Source of the DNA: Lamellibrachia columna
Lineage: Eukaryota > Annelida > Polychaeta > Sabellida > Siboglinidae
Assembly: GCA_963662155.1 (NCBI GenBank)
Contig: OY759266.1
Span: forward strand, 13,027,835-13,091,834
Length of the DNA stretch: 64,000 bases
Direction of reading: 5' to 3'
Numbering within the stretch: the stretch's first letter is position 1; the number at the start of each line of letters is the position of its first letter. The position numbers and the translations under genes were made by a program. Below the pieces are notes generated by a model. That model was given only the letters and a program-made list of their open reading frames with translations. It did not search any database and had not been told where the DNA came from. Shown here piece after piece: positions 62,378 through 64,000 of this stretch.

Positions 62378-63192
62378 AGGAGAACAGTGCTCATACAATA
62401 GCTTACATTTTTTTCCGGCGTCTTTGGTTTAATGTCATATAAACGTAGCCAAATGAAATAGTGGCAGAGTGATTGTGTGTAGTTGTAGCACTTGTAGAGG
62501 ATAAGATTCAAGGTTGTTTGTATCAGGAATAATGCTTGTACAAAGAATTTAAATTGAGAGTGTTGTAAACAGTTGAACTGAAGTGGTATGCAAATATAAT
62601 AACGAAAAAGTAAATAATTTTGAAAGACATGCTTTATGGATTTATTGAAAAAAATCACTGGAAGCTGTTTTAGAAAAATAATGCAGTTTGATTATTATGT
62701 TGTTATTCTCACCAAGGCTAATGTTAGAAAGAGGTGTTGACAGTCGTTGTTCTCCGAGACACCTATCTAGGTATTTCAGGCATCTGCCATGCCTTATTGG
62801 CCTGCATTCATGGTACAGCAATCGAACGATATCTTGACACGCATCGAGCCACCCAGCTACTATGTGGTTGCCTTATTCGGAGAACTGCATTGATTTGTCC
62901 ATTAGGGCGGTCATCTAGGTCTTGGTGAAAGTCTTGTCTATATTCATTACATATACATTAAACATGTAGGTGTGAGCATTGTTAATTTGGATTAAGATTA
63001 CTTGAATATATGTATGGCTGAGTTTGGGTGATTGATTCTCCTTACCTGTGCTGATTGTTTTGAAGAAGCATGTATGTTTCTGGGGCCCCTTTAACATGGT
63101 CTTGAAAGCTCTGTTGAGCTAATACTTTATGTGATGTTCCTGAATGAAAAACCATTTTATATATTGACTACCATGATGCTGTTTTGAAGCAT
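62378..63192. other. spacer, no supported exon
   Basis: A GC-richer stretch at 62735-62930 carries open frames on the + strand, but I recognise no domain and see no clean pair of splice sites. Confidence 0.4.
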
Positions 63193-63257
63193 AGGCAACT
63201 TCGTTCACCCCACTTTGCCTGTGTCTTTTGGGATAGACACTAAAAGTTGTTGGTCCC
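63193..63257 (+). mobile_element. SINE body fragment
   Basis: Matches the body of the SINE at 53740-53942 (TTCGTTCACCCCACTTTGCC, TGTGTCTTT, GACACTAAAAG, TGTTGGTCC) in the opposite genomic orientation. The tRNA-like head is absent, so it is a 5'-truncated copy. Confidence 0.75.
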
Positions 63258-63303
63258 TTCCGCTTGGTGTTTATGGGGTACATGTGCAACCTGCTGTATA
63301 CCG

Positions 63304-63367
63304 AGGGGGACGGGGACGGGGACGGGGAGGGGGAGGGGGAGGGGAAGGGAGAGGAGGAGAGAGAGAG
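63304..63367 (+). repeat. G-rich simple repeat
   Basis: Runs of GGGGAC then GGGGGA, ending in GAGAGA. At least six runs of four or more G with 1-2 nt spacers, so a G-quadruplex is likely on the + strand; the other strand is polypyrimidine. Confidence 0.95.
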
Positions 63368-64000
63368 CATCATTGTAGGGGGACAAAATATTAACAGCTT
63401 TTGTTTTGCTAAAGATACTGCACTTGTGGCTGAATAAATTTAAGAAAAATGTTGAAACTGTTATCACAAAAAGTGGGAAAAGACAACTGTTGATAAAATT
63501 GTAATGAAGACATTAGGGGTATCACATATGATAACTTCAACACTGGCAAGCTGCAACATAACAATTAATGGTGAGACTTACAGCAAAACAAGTACATTTA
63601 TTCAATCATTTCGATTGTGTAGGTATTGTAGCATAATCAGACAGCAGGTGCTATCAAGAAATTAGTAGAAGAATTGCAGTAACAAAGAACGCATGACTTG
63701 TCAAGTACAAAGATAAAAAAACGTATCAGGAAAAGATGCCTACAGTTTCTAGGAATTGTAAATAGAAGCATTAATTTCTTATTGCGTGTTGAACAGTTAG
63801 TTAAAAAGTAATTATTGAAGGTAAAATCAGATGCGACAAAGTTAGATCATTGGTTTAAACAAATGGCTCAGAAGACATGCGAATGATGGCCACCTGTTGA
63901 GGGAATAGCACGCAACGCTGTGGGCACCAACATCAACAGACACGTCACCTATAGAAGAAAAAGATATGCATAAAAGGGACTAGTCTATGGAAAAAAGCTA
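63368..64000. other. spacer at right edge, weak coding traces
   Basis: Interrupted frames near 63700-63780 include QFLGIVN, which loosely recalls an LTR-retrotransposon polymerase motif, but frames break at once. No feature is supported. Confidence 0.3.

Noticed and set aside
62191..62658. 155-codon minus-strand frame
   Set aside because: No domain, composition typical of random AT-rich sequence in its first part, and it overlaps a GC-rich candidate promoter or exon of the other strand.
63640..63900. LTR-retrotransposon polymerase remnant (QFLGIVN)
   Set aside because: One seven-residue resemblance with immediate frame breaks is not enough.

Overview
The window is animal nuclear DNA: AT-rich, intron-bearing, with GT-AG splice sites, a nucleolin gene, a BTB-BACK-Kelch gene, intronic C/D snoRNAs and many LINE, hAT-like and SINE remnants. 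The mix of TEs and the short introns suggest an invertebrate, possibly marine, but I cannot place it in a phylum from this sequence alone.

Layout. 1-3.8 kb: mostly spacer, with one possible lysine-rich terminal exon and a duplicated segment around the nucleolin start. 3.8-11.8 kb (+): a complete nucleolin gene of 11 coding exons (535 aa, acidic N-terminus, three RRMs, RGG tail). Its introns carry four copies of a U15 (SNORD15)-like C/D snoRNA. 12.3-33.2 kb: 23 head-to-tail units of about 906 bp, each carrying the same broken piece of a LINE reverse transcriptase. The array ends inside the element, which then continues into its YADD box. The units fall into two types (A and B) that alternate for much of the array, a dimeric higher-order pattern like that of satellite DNA. 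33.2-34.4 kb: remains of two LINE families. 34.5-36.2 kb (-): a KLHL9/13-like Cul3 adaptor with its whole coding sequence in one exon. 36.9-40.3 kb: a second LINE remnant, interrupted by a dispersed repeat and by a 1.2 kb hAT-like element with an 8-bp target duplication. 40.3-64 kb: gene-poor DNA with hairpins, a palindromic minisatellite, TA microsatellites, a second copy of the 1.2 kb hAT-like element in the opposite orientation, an unrelated 1.06 kb hAT-like element, a tRNA-derived SINE, several small tandem repeats and a 57-bp minisatellite. One probable signal-peptide exon at 60.7 kb looks like the first coding exon of a gene continuing past the right edge.

Function. Nucleolin works in pre-rRNA transcription and processing, and the snoRNAs in its introns are predicted to guide 28S rRNA 2'-O-methylation, so one transcript would supply both. 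The Kelch gene is unrelated and is hemmed in by retroelement debris. The most unusual structure is the 20.8 kb array: a satellite apparently born from one dead LINE fragment, with A/B dimers, mosaic units and a TA run that changes the reading frame between copies.
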